A stretch of DNA of 49,692 bases from an uncultured Aquimarina sp. (GTDB taxonomy: Bacteria; Bacteroidota; Bacteroidia; Flavobacteriales; Flavobacteriaceae), in NCBI GenBank assembly GCA_947496555.1, contig CANMDH010000041.1, positions 1-49,692 on the forward strand, written 5' to 3'. Shown one piece after another: positions 36,702 through 47,600 of the stretch. Both the position numbers and the translations under genes were made by a program. Position 1 is the stretch's first letter. Each line of letters begins with the position of its first letter. The notes under the pieces were generated by a model. That model saw only the letters and a program-made list of their open reading frames with translations. It was not told where the DNA came from and did not search any database.

Positions 36702-38063
36702 TTATTTTATATGACTTATCACATCATATTTGGTAATAATGTGGTGTTTTCCATTTCCGAGATCAACCAAAACCGCTGGATTTCCATTTTTAATAAGCTT
36801 AGAAATATCATCTAGAGAAGCTTTTGCACTTACCACTGGAAATGGATCTTTCATCACATCTTTGATAGGCGTACTATCCATGTTTTTATCCTCCATAAAG
36901 GCTTTGAAAAGAGCGCTTTCATCCACCGATCCAACAAATCCATCACTATCAACTACAGGAATTTGTGATATTTGGAATTTACGCATTCGCTCTATGGCAT
37001 GTGAAACTAATTCTTCTGTTTTTACAGTAACCAATGGTTTGTCTGCATGATCTTTTACCAGATCTACAGCCATTGACGCCTCTTCTTCCAGAAAACCTCT
37101 CTCACGCATCCAATCATCATTAAACATCTTACCCACATATCTGCTTCCATGATCATGATATAGGATAACCACTACATCGTCTTTGGTAAAGTGTTTTTTT
37201 AACTGCAACAACCCTTTTATTGCCGCTCCTGCACTATTTCCCAAAAACATACCTTCTTCTTTGGCCAGTCTTTGCGTATAGATGGCAGCATCTTTATCGG
37301 TTACTTTGGTAAAGCCATCAATTACAGAAAAATCAACATTTTTAGGCAGAATATCCTCACCTATACCTTCGGTAATGTAAGAATAGATCTCGTTTTCATC
37401 AAAAATACCAGTCTCATGATATTTTTTAAAAACAGAACCGTAGGTATCTATTCCCCAAACTTTAATGTTTGGGTTTTTCTCTTTAAGATATTTTCCAACT
37501 CCGGATATTGTTCCTCCAGTACCTACACCCACAATAAAATGAGTTACTTTTCCATCGGTTTGTTCCCAAATCTCAGGCCCTGTGGTTTCATAATGCGCCA
37601 CAGCATTAGATGGATTATCGTATTGATTTACGTACCATGAATTTGGTGTTTCTTCGGCAAGACGTTTTGATACAGAATAATATGATCTTGGATCATCTGG
37701 CTCAACATTGGTAGGACAAACCATTACTTTTGCCCCTACCGCGCGAAGAATATCCATTTTTTCCTTAGACTGTTTGTCTGCCATTACACAGATTAGCTTG
37801 TATCCTTTAATTATCGCCACCAATGCCAATCCCATTCCGGTATTTCCAGAGGTACCTTCAATAATAGTTCCTCCTGGTTTTAAACGACCATCGGCTTCGG
37901 CATCTTCAATCATTTTTAAAGCCATACGGTCCTTAACCGAATTCCCTGGATTAAAGGTTTCATATTTTGCCAATACCAAAGCATCTACATCTTTTACCAA
38001 GGCATTCATCTTAACCAAAGGCGTATTCCCGATGGTTTCTAATATGTTTTCTGCGTATTCCAC
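36702..38063 (-). CDS. Cystathionine beta-synthase (PLP fold plus CBS pair)
   Basis: 453 aa. The PLP fold of the cysteine synthase/CBS family covers about 1-320 with the Schiff-base lysine K44 in NPGNSVKDR and the phosphate loops GTSGNTG and GVGTGGTISG. Two CBS domains cover about 330-453 (VKTEELVSHAIERMRKFQISQIPVVD and a second ending in VISHIK). It condenses serine (or an activated serine) with homocysteine to cystathionine, or acts as a cysteine synthase; the CBS pair favours the first. No haem-binding N-terminal extension is present. It is a single-gene unit with a clear promoter and terminator. Confidence 0.92.
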   Translation of the reverse strand: MEYAENILETIGNTPLVKMNALVKDVDALVLAKYETFNPGNSVKDRMALKMIEDAEADGRLKPGGTIIEGTSGNTGMGLALVAIIKGYKLICVMADKQSKEKMDILRAVGAKVMVCPTNVEPDDPRSYYSVSKRLAEETPNSWYVNQYDNPSNAVAHYETTGPEIWEQTDGKVTHFIVGVGTGGTISGVGKYLKEKNPNIKVWGIDTYGSVFKKYHETGIFDENEIYSYITEGIGEDILPKNVDFSVIDGFTKVTDKDAAIYTQRLAKEEGMFLGNSAGAAIKGLLQLKKHFTKDDVVVILYHDHGSRYVGKMFNDDWMRERGFLEEEASMAVDLVKDHADKPLVTVKTEELVSHAIERMRKFQISQIPVVDSDGFVGSVDESALFKAFMEDKNMDSTPIKDVMKDPFPVVSAKASLDDISKLIKNGNPAVLVDLGNGKHHIITKYDVISHIK

Positions 38064-38386
38064 ACTTATAATTTTAAAATTCTCAATTTATGAGCCTATT
38101 TTTTGCAAAGATACAATCTTGAATACCGATTTCAATATACTCTCTCAACTTTTTATTTTGCATCGAATTTCAAAAAATGTAAGAAAAATTAAAAAATGGG
38201 GTAAAATCTTTTTGCGCTGTATTAATTAAACTCGGTGACGCTTTTTAATAGATAAAACAGAAATGATGATCTAATGGCCTATTTTAAGTAAAAAGAATAT
38301 AAATTTACAATAGATCAGAAGTCTGTTTATGCGAAAAGGTTTTCAAATAACAATAAATACGCGACTATTCTAACACTTTTGCTATT
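38064..38386. other. 323-bp divergent region (CBS gene / TPR-HTH regulator)
   Basis: It contains the promoter of the leftward CBS gene. Just before the rightward gene, CACTTTTG (about 38368-38375) is one mismatch from TAnnTTTG and only about 11 nt from the start codon. This would give a very short leader. No gene or strong structure is seen in the rest. Confidence 0.5.
38106..38135 (-). promoter_or_regulatory. Promoter of the cystathionine beta-synthase gene
   Basis: Minus-strand TTG (38133-38135), a 19-bp spacer and TATCTTTG (38106-38113) match the consensus fully. The box lies 42 nt before the start codon. Confidence 0.8.
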
Positions 38387-40003
38387 ATGAAATTTTCTCT
38401 ACTCGTTATCACTTTTTTTTCTATGTCCTCTTTTTTGCATGGACAACAGAAAACTGAAGATTTGGATACTCAAGATAGTATAATGGTCGAGAAATTGTAT
38501 GGGCTTGCCAAAGAAAATTCGGATCGCCGACCTCATGAAGCTAAAAAATACCTTTATCAAATCGTCCACTATATTGATAGTTTAGTGGTCCCGCGAAAGT
38601 CAGAAAACAATTATTTTAATAAAAGAAAAGCTGATGCGTATCACTTTCTTAGTTATTACGAACGTAGAGAAAATAATTTTGATGAAGCTGCAATATTGGC
38701 TCAAAAAAGTATTGATATAAAGCTGGCACATGGGCTAGACTCTTTATTAGCTACATCCTACCATCAAAAGGCCAAAGCTTGGATTTCTGTTTTAAATTCT
38801 ATGGAAGATGGTATCAAGCAACTTGAAAAAGCAGAACAGGTTGCTATAAAACACAAACAAACAAAGCAGTTGTTAGAGATCTATAGCTCATTCGGTTCTG
38901 CTTATGGAGTAGCAAGTGATACAGTTAATGCTATGAAATATTATAATAAATCTATTCGTCTGGTTGATTCTATAGGGACAGATTATCAAAAAGCTGCTAT
39001 GTATGCTAATTATGCGGCTATACTACGACGTTTTAATGACTATGAAGGTAATTTACCGTATTTGCAGAAGGCCATAGCGCTACACAAGAAAAACAATAAT
39101 AAAATAGGGTTAGAATCTGGTTTATATGCGCTAGGAATTCACTACACTAAAGTAGGTCAACCTCAAAAAGGTATAATGCATTTAAAGCGTGCTATAGATA
39201 TATGCTTAGAACTTAAAAGTGACGCAGTACTACCTTTTAGATACCTAGCTTTGAGTAGAGGCTATGAAGCTTTAGGAGACTATAAAAGGAGCTATAAGGC
39301 ATACTTAGAATATCATAAACTATTAAAAAAACGTAATGATGTTGAAGAAGCAAAAAAATTAGCAAAACTTGAAACTGCTTTTGTTTATGAAAGACAAAAA
39401 GTAATAGATAGCCTTCAGTTTGCTAAAGAAAAAGGAGAACTCGAATTGATCACAGAAGCAGAAAGTTCTAAGAAGCAGTTATATTTGACGCTACTAATCA
39501 CTACAATATTAGCAGCAATAGTAATAGGGTACTTGATTAGAAGAATCTATAAGAACAGAGTTCTTCTAGCGAAGGAGGAATTAGAAAAAAACAAACGAGA
39601 ATTAGCAGATTTCACCAAACAATTAATTACAAAAAGTAATGCACAAGAAGCATTGACCAAAGAGTTAGAGGAGCTAAAAAAAGACGTAGGAGAAAAAGTA
39701 TCTATTCATAAACTTCAGGACCTGGCCACTTCAAGGATTTTAACTCAGGATGACTGGTATAATTTTAAAGAAAGATTCACTACTGTTTACCCTCTTTTTT
39801 ATAATATTATTAAAAACAAAGGGTATGAACTTTCTAAATCAGAAGAGCGTTTGGTTGCCATGGAGAAACTTGGATTAGACACCAAACAGATTGCCAATAT
39901 GTTGGCTATCTCAGAAGATAGTGTGATGATGAATCGATATCGCCTACGTAAAAAAATCAATGCTCCTAAAGGAGCACCGATTCTTGAATTCTTAGAAGAC
40001 TAA
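38387..40003 (+). CDS. TPR sensor with membrane segment and C-terminal helix-turn-helix
   Basis: 538 aa. Signal peptide (MKFSLLVITFFSMSSFLHGQ), a TPR solenoid (about 90-325), one membrane helix (about 364-384, LYLTLLITTILAAIVIGYLI) and a coiled coil (about 392-435). The C-terminal LuxR/GerE-like helix-turn-helix (about 475-525) reads LSKSEERLVAMEKLGLDTKQIANMLAISEDSVMMNRYRLRKKI. The layout, periplasmic TPR to cytoplasmic HTH, is a widespread Bacteroidota one-component regulator. It ends with a 4-nt antisense overlap with the stop of the TonB receptor gene. Control of the neighbouring FecIRA/adhesin genes is inferred. Confidence 0.87.
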   Translation: MKFSLLVITFFSMSSFLHGQQKTEDLDTQDSIMVEKLYGLAKENSDRRPHEAKKYLYQIVHYIDSLVVPRKSENNYFNKRKADAYHFLSYYERRENNFDEAAILAQKSIDIKLAHGLDSLLATSYHQKAKAWISVLNSMEDGIKQLEKAEQVAIKHKQTKQLLEIYSSFGSAYGVASDTVNAMKYYNKSIRLVDSIGTDYQKAAMYANYAAILRRFNDYEGNLPYLQKAIALHKKNNNKIGLESGLYALGIHYTKVGQPQKGIMHLKRAIDICLELKSDAVLPFRYLALSRGYEALGDYKRSYKAYLEYHKLLKKRNDVEEAKKLAKLETAFVYERQKVIDSLQFAKEKGELELITEAESSKKQLYLTLLITTILAAIVIGYLIRRIYKNRVLLAKEELEKNKRELADFTKQLITKSNAQEALTKELEELKKDVGEKVSIHKLQDLATSRILTQDDWYNFKERFTTVYPLFYNIIKNKGYELSKSEERLVAMEKLGLDTKQIANMLAISEDSVMMNRYRLRKKINAPKGAPILEFLED

Positions 40004-42666
40004 AAATAGATTCTAAATACAGCATTTGGTGTAAAGCCAAGAGAAAATCGTTGAATTACTTGCTCCAGTATGACCTCTAGTTCTTCTGGTGTTGATCCAT
40101 CTGTACCAGGCACAGCAATTCCGCCGTCATCCAGAGGCTTTCGTTCTGCTTTGTATATTAAATTCAAAGGTTTAACTCTATCGTAAATGTTCAAGAATGA
40201 CAATCCCAGCTGTGCTTTTAGTTTCTTATTTCCAGATTTAATGTTAAAATCATACAATATAGAAGCATCCAACCTATGAAAATCAGGTAATCTGTCACTA
40301 TTAACTGCTCCAAAATTCACTACACCTGCATTTTCGCCATCCGCATCAATTTGAATTTCATAACTATTTACGGGAGTAATTGGCTTTCCACTCCTAAATT
40401 GCCATCCCAGAGAGAATTGCCATTTTTCTAGCTGCAACGTGTTCGAAATTCTGAAGGAATGAGTGATGTCATTATTTCCCGGAAACTTAAAAGGAGTGTC
40501 TTGTAAATTAGGAAATTGAAACGTGATATCGTTATAGGTATAACCAGCCCATATTTTGTAGTTCTCCCATCTGTATTTCAATAAAACATCTAAACCTTTT
40601 ATAGTGCTTTCACCTTCTTCTAAATTTTCAAGAGGATTACTAAATCCACTCGTAAACGTAGTCAATCCTTCTAATTCTTTATAATACGCATCAACATCTA
40701 TATTAAAATTTTTATAATGATATAGTAAACCACCTGATATTTGGTTACTGCTTAATAAAGGAAATTGTTCATCGTCGGATAAGCGCCATAATTCATTTTC
40801 TAAACGCAGTTCAGTATGATTAAATTCTACCAATTGAGAAATAGGTTGATTTCTTCTCTCTACAGCCGTTTTAATCCTAAAACGATCACCCAATGGGTAT
40901 TCCAAATTCACACGTGGTTCAAGTAAAAATTCATCTAACGAAGTATAATGTACAAATCGAATCCCTACATTAATAAATCCTTTGTTTTTAAAATTAACAG
41001 TGTATTCACCGAATAGGGCATTTTGCAGGTTATCATCATCTTGTCCCGAGCTTTCAAATTCGGCGTCAACAGGGTTTTCTTTACTTATAATTACATCTAA
41101 ATCGGTATAAGAAAGTTCATATCCCAGTCTAAGTTTTTGTGTTTCTTTTATTGAAGAAGTCGAGACAAATTTTAGTCCTAGATCGGTAATATCATTTTTA
41201 CGAATATTAATTTCCGCCAGTTCAGGGATACCATCACCAGTTTCATCTTTTATTTCATCGTTTTCATAAAAAGAATTGTATTCAGCAAAATAAGCAGTAA
41301 GATTTTGTTGATATTTATTACTTGATTTATAATTCCAGTTAATGCTCACACCTTTGTTTTGAGTAATGAGTGAATCTACCACAAGCTCTTCTCCTCCTGT
41401 AAAATCAAAATCCAATCGATTTCTTGTATATAAACCGCTAACAGAAATACTGTTTTTATTATTAGGTTTTACAACAACTTTGGTATTAACATCAGTAAAA
41501 TAAAAATCATTATTACTCGTTTCGGGGTCGAAGTCATCATCTGTTTCTAATTCTAATACATTTCCATTAATATCTCTGGCAACTCCAAAGTTTGTAAAAA
41601 TTTTATCTTCATAACTATTATAGGTAGGAGTTTCCAAGATATTAGAATAAGACCTTCTTGCAAAGGCATATATTGCTACTTTTTCAGACAAAGGAGTTTT
41701 TATGTAACCATTTACAGATAAACCATCAATTTCAAATCCTCCCTCTGTCTTTTTTGGAATAAGATCTCCACTAGAAATATCAATAATCCCAGAAATACGA
41801 TCGCCATAAGTAGCACTGGTACCAGATCTAAAAACAGTTGCTTTTTTTGTTGCAAATGGATTAAACAAGGAAAACATACCATAAAAATACCCTGTATTAT
41901 ATAATTTGATATCATCGTACAATATCAGATTTTGATCAGGTGATCCTCCTCGAATTTGAATCCCCGTTGCAGATTCATCCAAGGTCGAAATACCCGGAAT
42001 TAACTGGATGCTTTGTGCAATATCTGGAGTAACTAACCCTGGTAAAATTCCTAATTTATCAGAATCCAACGAAATTGATCCATCTTTATTTCTATCAATT
42101 CCAGAAGTAACATATCCTAAAACTACAACCTCATCCAAAGCAGAAGATAATGGATCTAATTTTATTGTTTGACATGGATCACCAACCTTAATTACTATCT
42201 CCCGATCATCATAGCCAACAAAATTTATTTTTACATTTTCGGTTGCTAAGCTATTATCTTCAATGCTAAAATATCCATTATCATCTGTTATCGTATTCAA
42301 ATCAGCATTAATTAAGACAGTTACAAAAGGTAATACGGTTTGCGTATCGGTATCCAAAACATAACCGCAGATTACTTTTTTTATTGTAATAATGACTTGT
42401 TGAGGAGATACCTTTTCAAAAATAAGATTTGTTTGCTTAGACAAAAGAGGTAACAAATCATCAATACCTATCTCTTGTCTGGATATTGTAATAGTTTTAG
42501 AAGCAATAACTTCTTGAGCGTAAGAAAAAAGAATTTCTGTTTTTGATTCGATATCACTTAGTACTTCTTTGAGAGGGGTATCGTTATATGAAATCTCAAA
42601 TTTCTCTTGTGTATAACATAATGTAGACACAAAAAGTGCCACAGTAAGCATTAGACGTTGGTTCAT
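40000..42666 (-). CDS. TonB-dependent receptor with STN signalling domain (FecA-like)
   Basis: 888 aa. Signal peptide to about 20, then an STN/secretin-type domain (about 22-93, FEISYNDTPLKEVLSDIESK). A carboxypeptidase-D-like regulatory domain (about 96-170, ICGYVLDTDTQTVLPFVTV) follows, then the plug (IQLIPGISTLDESATGIQIRGG, DRISGIIDIS) and a 22-strand-type barrel ending in F. The STN domain signals to a FecR-type protein, which lies just upstream (20-bp gap). No SusD partner is present, so siderophore, cobalamin or another small ligand is as likely as glycan. Ligand unknown. Confidence 0.92.
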   Translation of the reverse strand: MNQRLMLTVALFVSTLCYTQEKFEISYNDTPLKEVLSDIESKTEILFSYAQEVIASKTITISRQEIGIDDLLPLLSKQTNLIFEKVSPQQVIITIKKVICGYVLDTDTQTVLPFVTVLINADLNTITDDNGYFSIEDNSLATENVKINFVGYDDREIVIKVGDPCQTIKLDPLSSALDEVVVLGYVTSGIDRNKDGSISLDSDKLGILPGLVTPDIAQSIQLIPGISTLDESATGIQIRGGSPDQNLILYDDIKLYNTGYFYGMFSLFNPFATKKATVFRSGTSATYGDRISGIIDISSGDLIPKKTEGGFEIDGLSVNGYIKTPLSEKVAIYAFARRSYSNILETPTYNSYEDKIFTNFGVARDINGNVLELETDDDFDPETSNNDFYFTDVNTKVVVKPNNKNSISVSGLYTRNRLDFDFTGGEELVVDSLITQNKGVSINWNYKSSNKYQQNLTAYFAEYNSFYENDEIKDETGDGIPELAEINIRKNDITDLGLKFVSTSSIKETQKLRLGYELSYTDLDVIISKENPVDAEFESSGQDDDNLQNALFGEYTVNFKNKGFINVGIRFVHYTSLDEFLLEPRVNLEYPLGDRFRIKTAVERRNQPISQLVEFNHTELRLENELWRLSDDEQFPLLSSNQISGGLLYHYKNFNIDVDAYYKELEGLTTFTSGFSNPLENLEEGESTIKGLDVLLKYRWENYKIWAGYTYNDITFQFPNLQDTPFKFPGNNDITHSFRISNTLQLEKWQFSLGWQFRSGKPITPVNSYEIQIDADGENAGVVNFGAVNSDRLPDFHRLDASILYDFNIKSGNKKLKAQLGLSFLNIYDRVKPLNLIYKAERKPLDDGGIAVPGTDGSTPEELEVILEQVIQRFSLGFTPNAVFRIYF

Positions 42667-42686
42667 GAATATATAAGTAAGCTGGT

Positions 42687-43595
42687 TTATTGCAAATATA
42701 CGATAGTTTTATCCTCGGAAAGCGTATACGAAATCCCCATAGGGGTTAATGTAGATTTTAATGCTTTTTCAAGGTCGTTATGTAAGAAACTTCCTGTAAA
42801 TAATCTGGATAAATCAATTATGTCTTCATTCTGAAAGATGACATTATATTGAATATGAATTTCGTCTAAAACTTCTTGTAAAGGTCTTTCTTTAAAAACA
42901 CTTATGCCATTCATCCAGTTTGGTTGCTCTTCTTCAGTTTTTTCATTGGTAACCTCCCCACTAGTAAGACTAATTTTATCATTTTCTTTTAAAATATGAT
43001 ATTCCTCTGAATTAAGTTTATCAAATCGTACGGCTCCTTCAAAACAATTTACTTCAAAAGCTTCGCCTCTCGTTTTAATATTGAATTTGGTGCCTAAAAC
43101 AGATATTTCACCTTGCGAAGTTTTTACTACAAAATCACCTCCTTTTTCAACCTCAAAATACGCTTCTCCTTTCAAGTTTACATCACGATTATTAGTCCAA
43201 AAGAAACGTTTATGTTTTATTTCTGAATCGGCATTCAGTTTTATTTTAGACCCATCTGGTAAAGTAATAGCTAATTGTTCTCCATAGGCCGTTGTATAAC
43301 TCTTGGTAGAAGTAAACAATCCAAATACTCCTAGTATTATGATTACAGAAGCTGCAATAGCGAGCCAAGTTGTATTGGTTGTTTTTCTTTTAGAGCCAAA
43401 AGTGATTTGTTCTTTGGTTTTGATTAGAGCTTGTCTTTTATCTATAGGAGGCGGTTTAAAATTTTGGGCCACCCTATTGATACGATTAAACCCTTTGTAT
43501 GCTTCCGAATTTTTAAACTCAGATAATTCTTCCTCGCTCAACTCCCCGGTTGCCCAACGTGCTAAAAATGTTTTATCTGATTCGTACTTTTCCAT
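42687..43595 (-). CDS. FecR family anti-sigma factor / sigma regulator
   Basis: 302 aa. The cytoplasmic N-terminus (about 1-75) has a sigma-binding helix region with LARWATGELSEEELSEF. One membrane helix follows (about 79-97, TWLAIAASVIIILGVFGLF), then the FecR domain (GEAYFEVEKGGDFVVKTSQGEISVLGTKFNI) and a C-terminal DUF4974-like domain (PLQEVLDEIHIQYNVIF...). It transmits the signal from the STN domain of the TonB receptor to the ECF sigma factor encoded upstream. Confidence 0.94.
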   Translation of the reverse strand: MEKYESDKTFLARWATGELSEEELSEFKNSEAYKGFNRINRVAQNFKPPPIDKRQALIKTKEQITFGSKRKTTNTTWLAIAASVIIILGVFGLFTSTKSYTTAYGEQLAITLPDGSKIKLNADSEIKHKRFFWTNNRDVNLKGEAYFEVEKGGDFVVKTSQGEISVLGTKFNIKTRGEAFEVNCFEGAVRFDKLNSEEYHILKENDKISLTSGEVTNEKTEEEQPNWMNGISVFKERPLQEVLDEIHIQYNVIFQNEDIIDLSRLFTGSFLHNDLEKALKSTLTPMGISYTLSEDKTIVYLQ

Positions 43596-43708
43596 AACAG
43601 TTAGAAAGTATTTTTTACTTTCGGTAATACATATTCATATTCTTTTTAATCCCTTATCATTTTCGCCTCTATATCTATAATACAGCTAAACAATAAATTA
43701 CCCTATTT

Positions 43709-44230
43709 TTAAACTTTAAAATCTTCACCTAACAGTTTTCTAAGGTTCATAAAAGCGTTACTCATACGTCTTTCTACCGCTTTTACAGTAATATTAGTAA
43801 TCTCGGCTATCTCTTTATATGTTTTTTTATCGATTCTGCTTAATAAAAACACTTCACGTTCTTTGTTAGACAACTTCGAGATTGCTTGTTCTAGCTTGAT
43901 TCTAAATTCTTCGGTTTCCATTATAAAATCCGGACTTTCGTTGTTTTTATCATCTCGAGGTGCAGATTCATAACGCAATACCACTTTCTTATGCGCGAAT
44001 TCATTAAGTAATGCATTATTACATATCTTAAAAATGAGGGATTTTGCCGTTTCGTAAATAATATCGGCACATTGTTTCCATAATTTCACAAAAGCATCTT
44101 GCACAATATCCTCTGCTTGTTGTATATCTCCACACTTGTAGTATAAGTAATTTCTGGCCGATTCAAAATGTGTATTGAACAGGGTATCAAAATTCTTTTC
44201 TTCACAAACAGATTGCTTTTTGTCGGGCAT
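43709..44230 (-). CDS. ECF RNA polymerase sigma factor (FecI-type)
   Basis: 173 aa. Region 2 contains AEDIVQDAFVKLWK (39-52). Region 4 contains LSNKEREVFLLSRIDKKTYKEIAEITNITVKAVERRMSNAF. It is first in a sigma-FecR-TonB unit, the standard order for Bacteroidota surface signalling. Its target promoters probably include its own operon and may include the divergent adhesin gene, but I could not derive a recognition sequence from one locus. Confidence 0.95.
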   Translation of the reverse strand: MPDKKQSVCEEKNFDTLFNTHFESARNYLYYKCGDIQQAEDIVQDAFVKLWKQCADIIYETAKSLIFKICNNALLNEFAHKKVVLRYESAPRDDKNNESPDFIMETEEFRIKLEQAISKLSNKEREVFLLSRIDKKTYKEIAEITNITVKAVERRMSNAFMNLRKLLGEDFKV

Positions 44231-44643
44231 GGGAAAAAGAAATTAATCAATATTCAAAGCTATTAAAAAAACGTAAAGCTAGAACGTTTCAAGGGGCGTT
44301 ATTTTCTTACTGTCATTGTAAATAGCTGTTTTTCATTGATCTCTAAATTTTTGTAGGGGTATTTGTAGGGGTAGGTTTTAATGGATATACATACATCTGT
44401 CTTTAATTTTGAACCGTTACCCCCAAAACTTTATCATATATGAACACTCCATATTTAACCTACAACTTTTCTAAAAACTATACTATCATTCTTTCCTCTA
44501 ACGAAGAATGAATTACAAATCCGATTCTAGTCAATTTTGGAAGCTCTAAAAAAATTTAAAAATAAAAATAGGGTATCCCAAAACTCGACTGTATTAGATA
44601 AAGAACAACAATTAAACAATTAATTTTTATAAACCCCTTATTT
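44231..44643. other. 413-bp divergent region (ECF sigma / fibrinogen-like adhesin)
   Basis: AT-rich with no gene seen. It contains a tandem 12-bp direct repeat (44350-44373). A G-run inverted echo, GTTACCCCCAAAA (44416-44428), is related to the repeat on the opposite strand. No full TAnnTTTG promoter was found for the rightward gene, consistent with an alternative sigma factor or an activator. Confidence 0.5.
44350..44373 (+). promoter_or_regulatory. Tandem 12-bp direct repeat TTTGTAGGGGTA x2
   Basis: Two perfect head-to-tail copies of TTTGTAGGGGTA, about 270 bp upstream of the adhesin start and 120 bp upstream of the sigma-factor start. G-rich direct repeats in an AT-rich spacer look like binding sites for a direct-repeat-recognising activator. 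The site is centrally placed to serve both divergent genes. Function is inferred. Confidence 0.55.
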
Positions 44644-47600
44644 ATGAAAAAACTACTACTATTGTTATTAGCATCTTTCTGTTTTGCTTATAACACACAA
44701 GCACAATGTGGGCCTGGACAGGATACCACTCCCCCAGTAATTGAAACTGCAGGAGATGGAACCCTTGCTAGCCCTTTTCGAAATTTATTACAAACCACAG
44801 TAGGTGGTGTTCCTAGCGGTACATACTACTTTAATTTTAACGGCAGCACTTTCCAAGGAGTATTAGACAACGATACCGATGGTGGTGGCTGGTTAATGAT
44901 TTTGAATTATGTACATATAGCTGGTGATAATTCTAACCTAACAGTACGAAACACCGATTTACCTTTATTAGGATCTTCTACCCTAGGCGATAATGAAGCC
45001 GGAACCACTAATTGGGGTCATATGGGTAATGCACTAGCTGCAGCCATTGACTTTGAAGAAATGCGATTTTATGGAGTAACCACGGGACATAATCGTGTAA
45101 TCAACTTTAAGACAAGCTTTCAAGGAGTATTAAATTGTGTAAAAACAGGAACAGGTTCTTTTGATCGAATTAATGAAGTATCAAATCATTCTGTATTATC
45201 AAACCATTCTGCTAATATTCCGGCTCAAGCTTATCATGAATGGGCAGATCAAGGGGATCTCGCACTAACCAATTTCCCGTTTTGGACTGCAGGGGCTTAT
45301 CATTGGGGAATTCGTGGAGGAGGTTCTCGTTGGGAAGTAGATGATTTTGCTAATAATACACAAAGTACTATACACCGTGTATGGGTGCGTGGTGATCTTT
45401 CGCCAGCAGCTACAACAACAATTACAGCAAATTTAGATCAAACAGGTAATGTTACTGTTGCTCCACAAGACTTTGGACTTAACATTACCGATAATTGTGT
45501 AAATGTAACCCTGAGTTTAAGTCAAACTGACTTTGATTGTACCGATATTGGAAGTAATATTATTCAATTAACAGCTACCGATGATCAAAATAATAGTACT
45601 ATTATCGATGTAACGGTTATTATAACCGAATCTGCTCCTGTTATTACTAATGATACATTTGTAAACATTGATCTGGATGCCACAAGTAACGCCTCAATCA
45701 CATTAGCAGATCTTAATGCAAGTGCAACCGATGATTGCGGGTTACAAAGTTTAACGCTAAACCGAACAGATTTTGACTGTAGCAATGTTGGGAGACCTAT
45801 TTCACTAATACTTACAGCAACCGATGTTAATGGCAATGTAAGTATTAGTAATCCAGTTGTGTTCATTAACGATAACATTGACCCTGTTGTACAATGTGTT
45901 GCGCCTTTTACTTTAGAATTAGATGCTACGGGTAACGCCATCATCACCGAAAATGACATTGTTTTGAGTGCTACAGATAATTGTACTACTAATATCAGTC
46001 TGGACAAAAGTACATTTACCTGTGCAGATATAGGAGATAATACAGTAACAGTAACTGTTTCTGATAATGGTGGAAATAGGGTAACATGTACAACAACGGT
46101 TACGATTACCATACCTTCGTGTCCATCTGATTTTACCTTAGAAAGTGATGCTGACACATGTGGAGCTACATACAATTATCCATGTGCTAGCAATATCACC
46201 GCAGGTCCCGTAAGTGGAACGCAATTAGCTGTTGGAAGTACAACAACGTTTACCTATGACACCCTTGATAATACCGGAGCTACCGTATCATGTAGTTATG
46301 ATGTAACTGTTGTTGATACCAGAGCACCATTATTTAATACACAAGAACATACGATTACTTTAAATGCAAATGAAACTGCCACAGTAGTAGCTTCAGACAT
46401 TATAGGAGCAGATCCTATTGCTCGTGATTATACACTAGATACTTCTGGCACATTTGATCGTGTGGATATTAGTGCTACAGGAACCGAAGTAACGCTTAGT
46501 GATGACGAAGTGTCTGCAGCATTACCTATAGGGTTTGAGTTTGGTTTCTACGAGAACTTATACACAGAATTCTATATCTCCTCAAATGGATTTATCACAT
46601 TTTCTGATGAAGGAGACGATGGATGTTGCAGCGGACAGACTTTACCCGATACCAATGAACCAAACAATCTAATTGCTTATGACTGGACAGATATTAATCC
46701 TACAGAAGGCGGAACCATACGCTATACCACCATGGGGACATCACCCAATCGAATTGCGATTATTGATTTTGATGCGGTACACTACTATGATACTACTCCC
46801 GATGCGACGACCACACAAATAAAACTATTTGAAGGTACAAATCGCATCGAAATACATGGAACTAGTACGTTTGATGCTGGTAATGATAAAACACAAGGGT
46901 TAGAAAATATCGATGGTACTGCTGCCGTTGTGGTTCCTGGGCGTAATGCTAGCGTTTGGACAACAACCAACGATTATGTTGCTTTTGTTCCCACCAACGA
47001 TATATTTGACAATTGCGGTATTGATACTGTAGAAGTTTCTCCTAATACTTTTGATTGTAGTAACAAAGGAGATAATGTAGTGACTCTTACCATAACCGAT
47101 GTAAATGGTAATAGCAGTAGTAAAACAACCAATGTAAGAGTTGAAACAACCTATACTACAGCTCCTGTAATAACATTAACAGGTACAGATCCACAAACTA
47201 TAGAACAAGGCACTGGTTATATAGAACTAGGCGCTACTACAGATGACGGGTCTACTGTAGTAATTGATATTTCAGATTTTGTAGATGCCTTGGGTATATA
47301 TACTATTCGTTATACTGCGACAGATGATTCTTGTAATGAAGGGCTAGTGACCAGAACTGTAAATGTGGTAGATACAACAGCTCCAATAATTACTTTGACA
47401 GGTGATAATCCTCAAGTAATCGAATTGGGCGAAGGATATACTGAATTAGGAGCAGCTACAGATGATGGAACAGCGATTTCTATTGATGCAAGTACTTTTA
47501 TAGATGCCGTAGGTAGTTATACGATTACCTATGACGCCACCGATACTTCGGGTAATATTGCTACGCTAGTTACCAGATCGATAACGGTGGTAGATACCAC

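Noticed and set aside
38064-38386. SAM or cobalamin riboswitch upstream of the cystathionine beta-synthase gene
   Set aside because: Only 42 nt separate the promoter box from the start codon, too short for a riboswitch, and no conserved riboswitch core was recognised.
45585-46175. 196-codon minus-strand frame opposite the fibrinogen-like adhesin
   Set aside because: Low-complexity Val/Ser/Thr-rich shadow of the Thr/Asp-rich adhesin repeats, with no start context or independent support.
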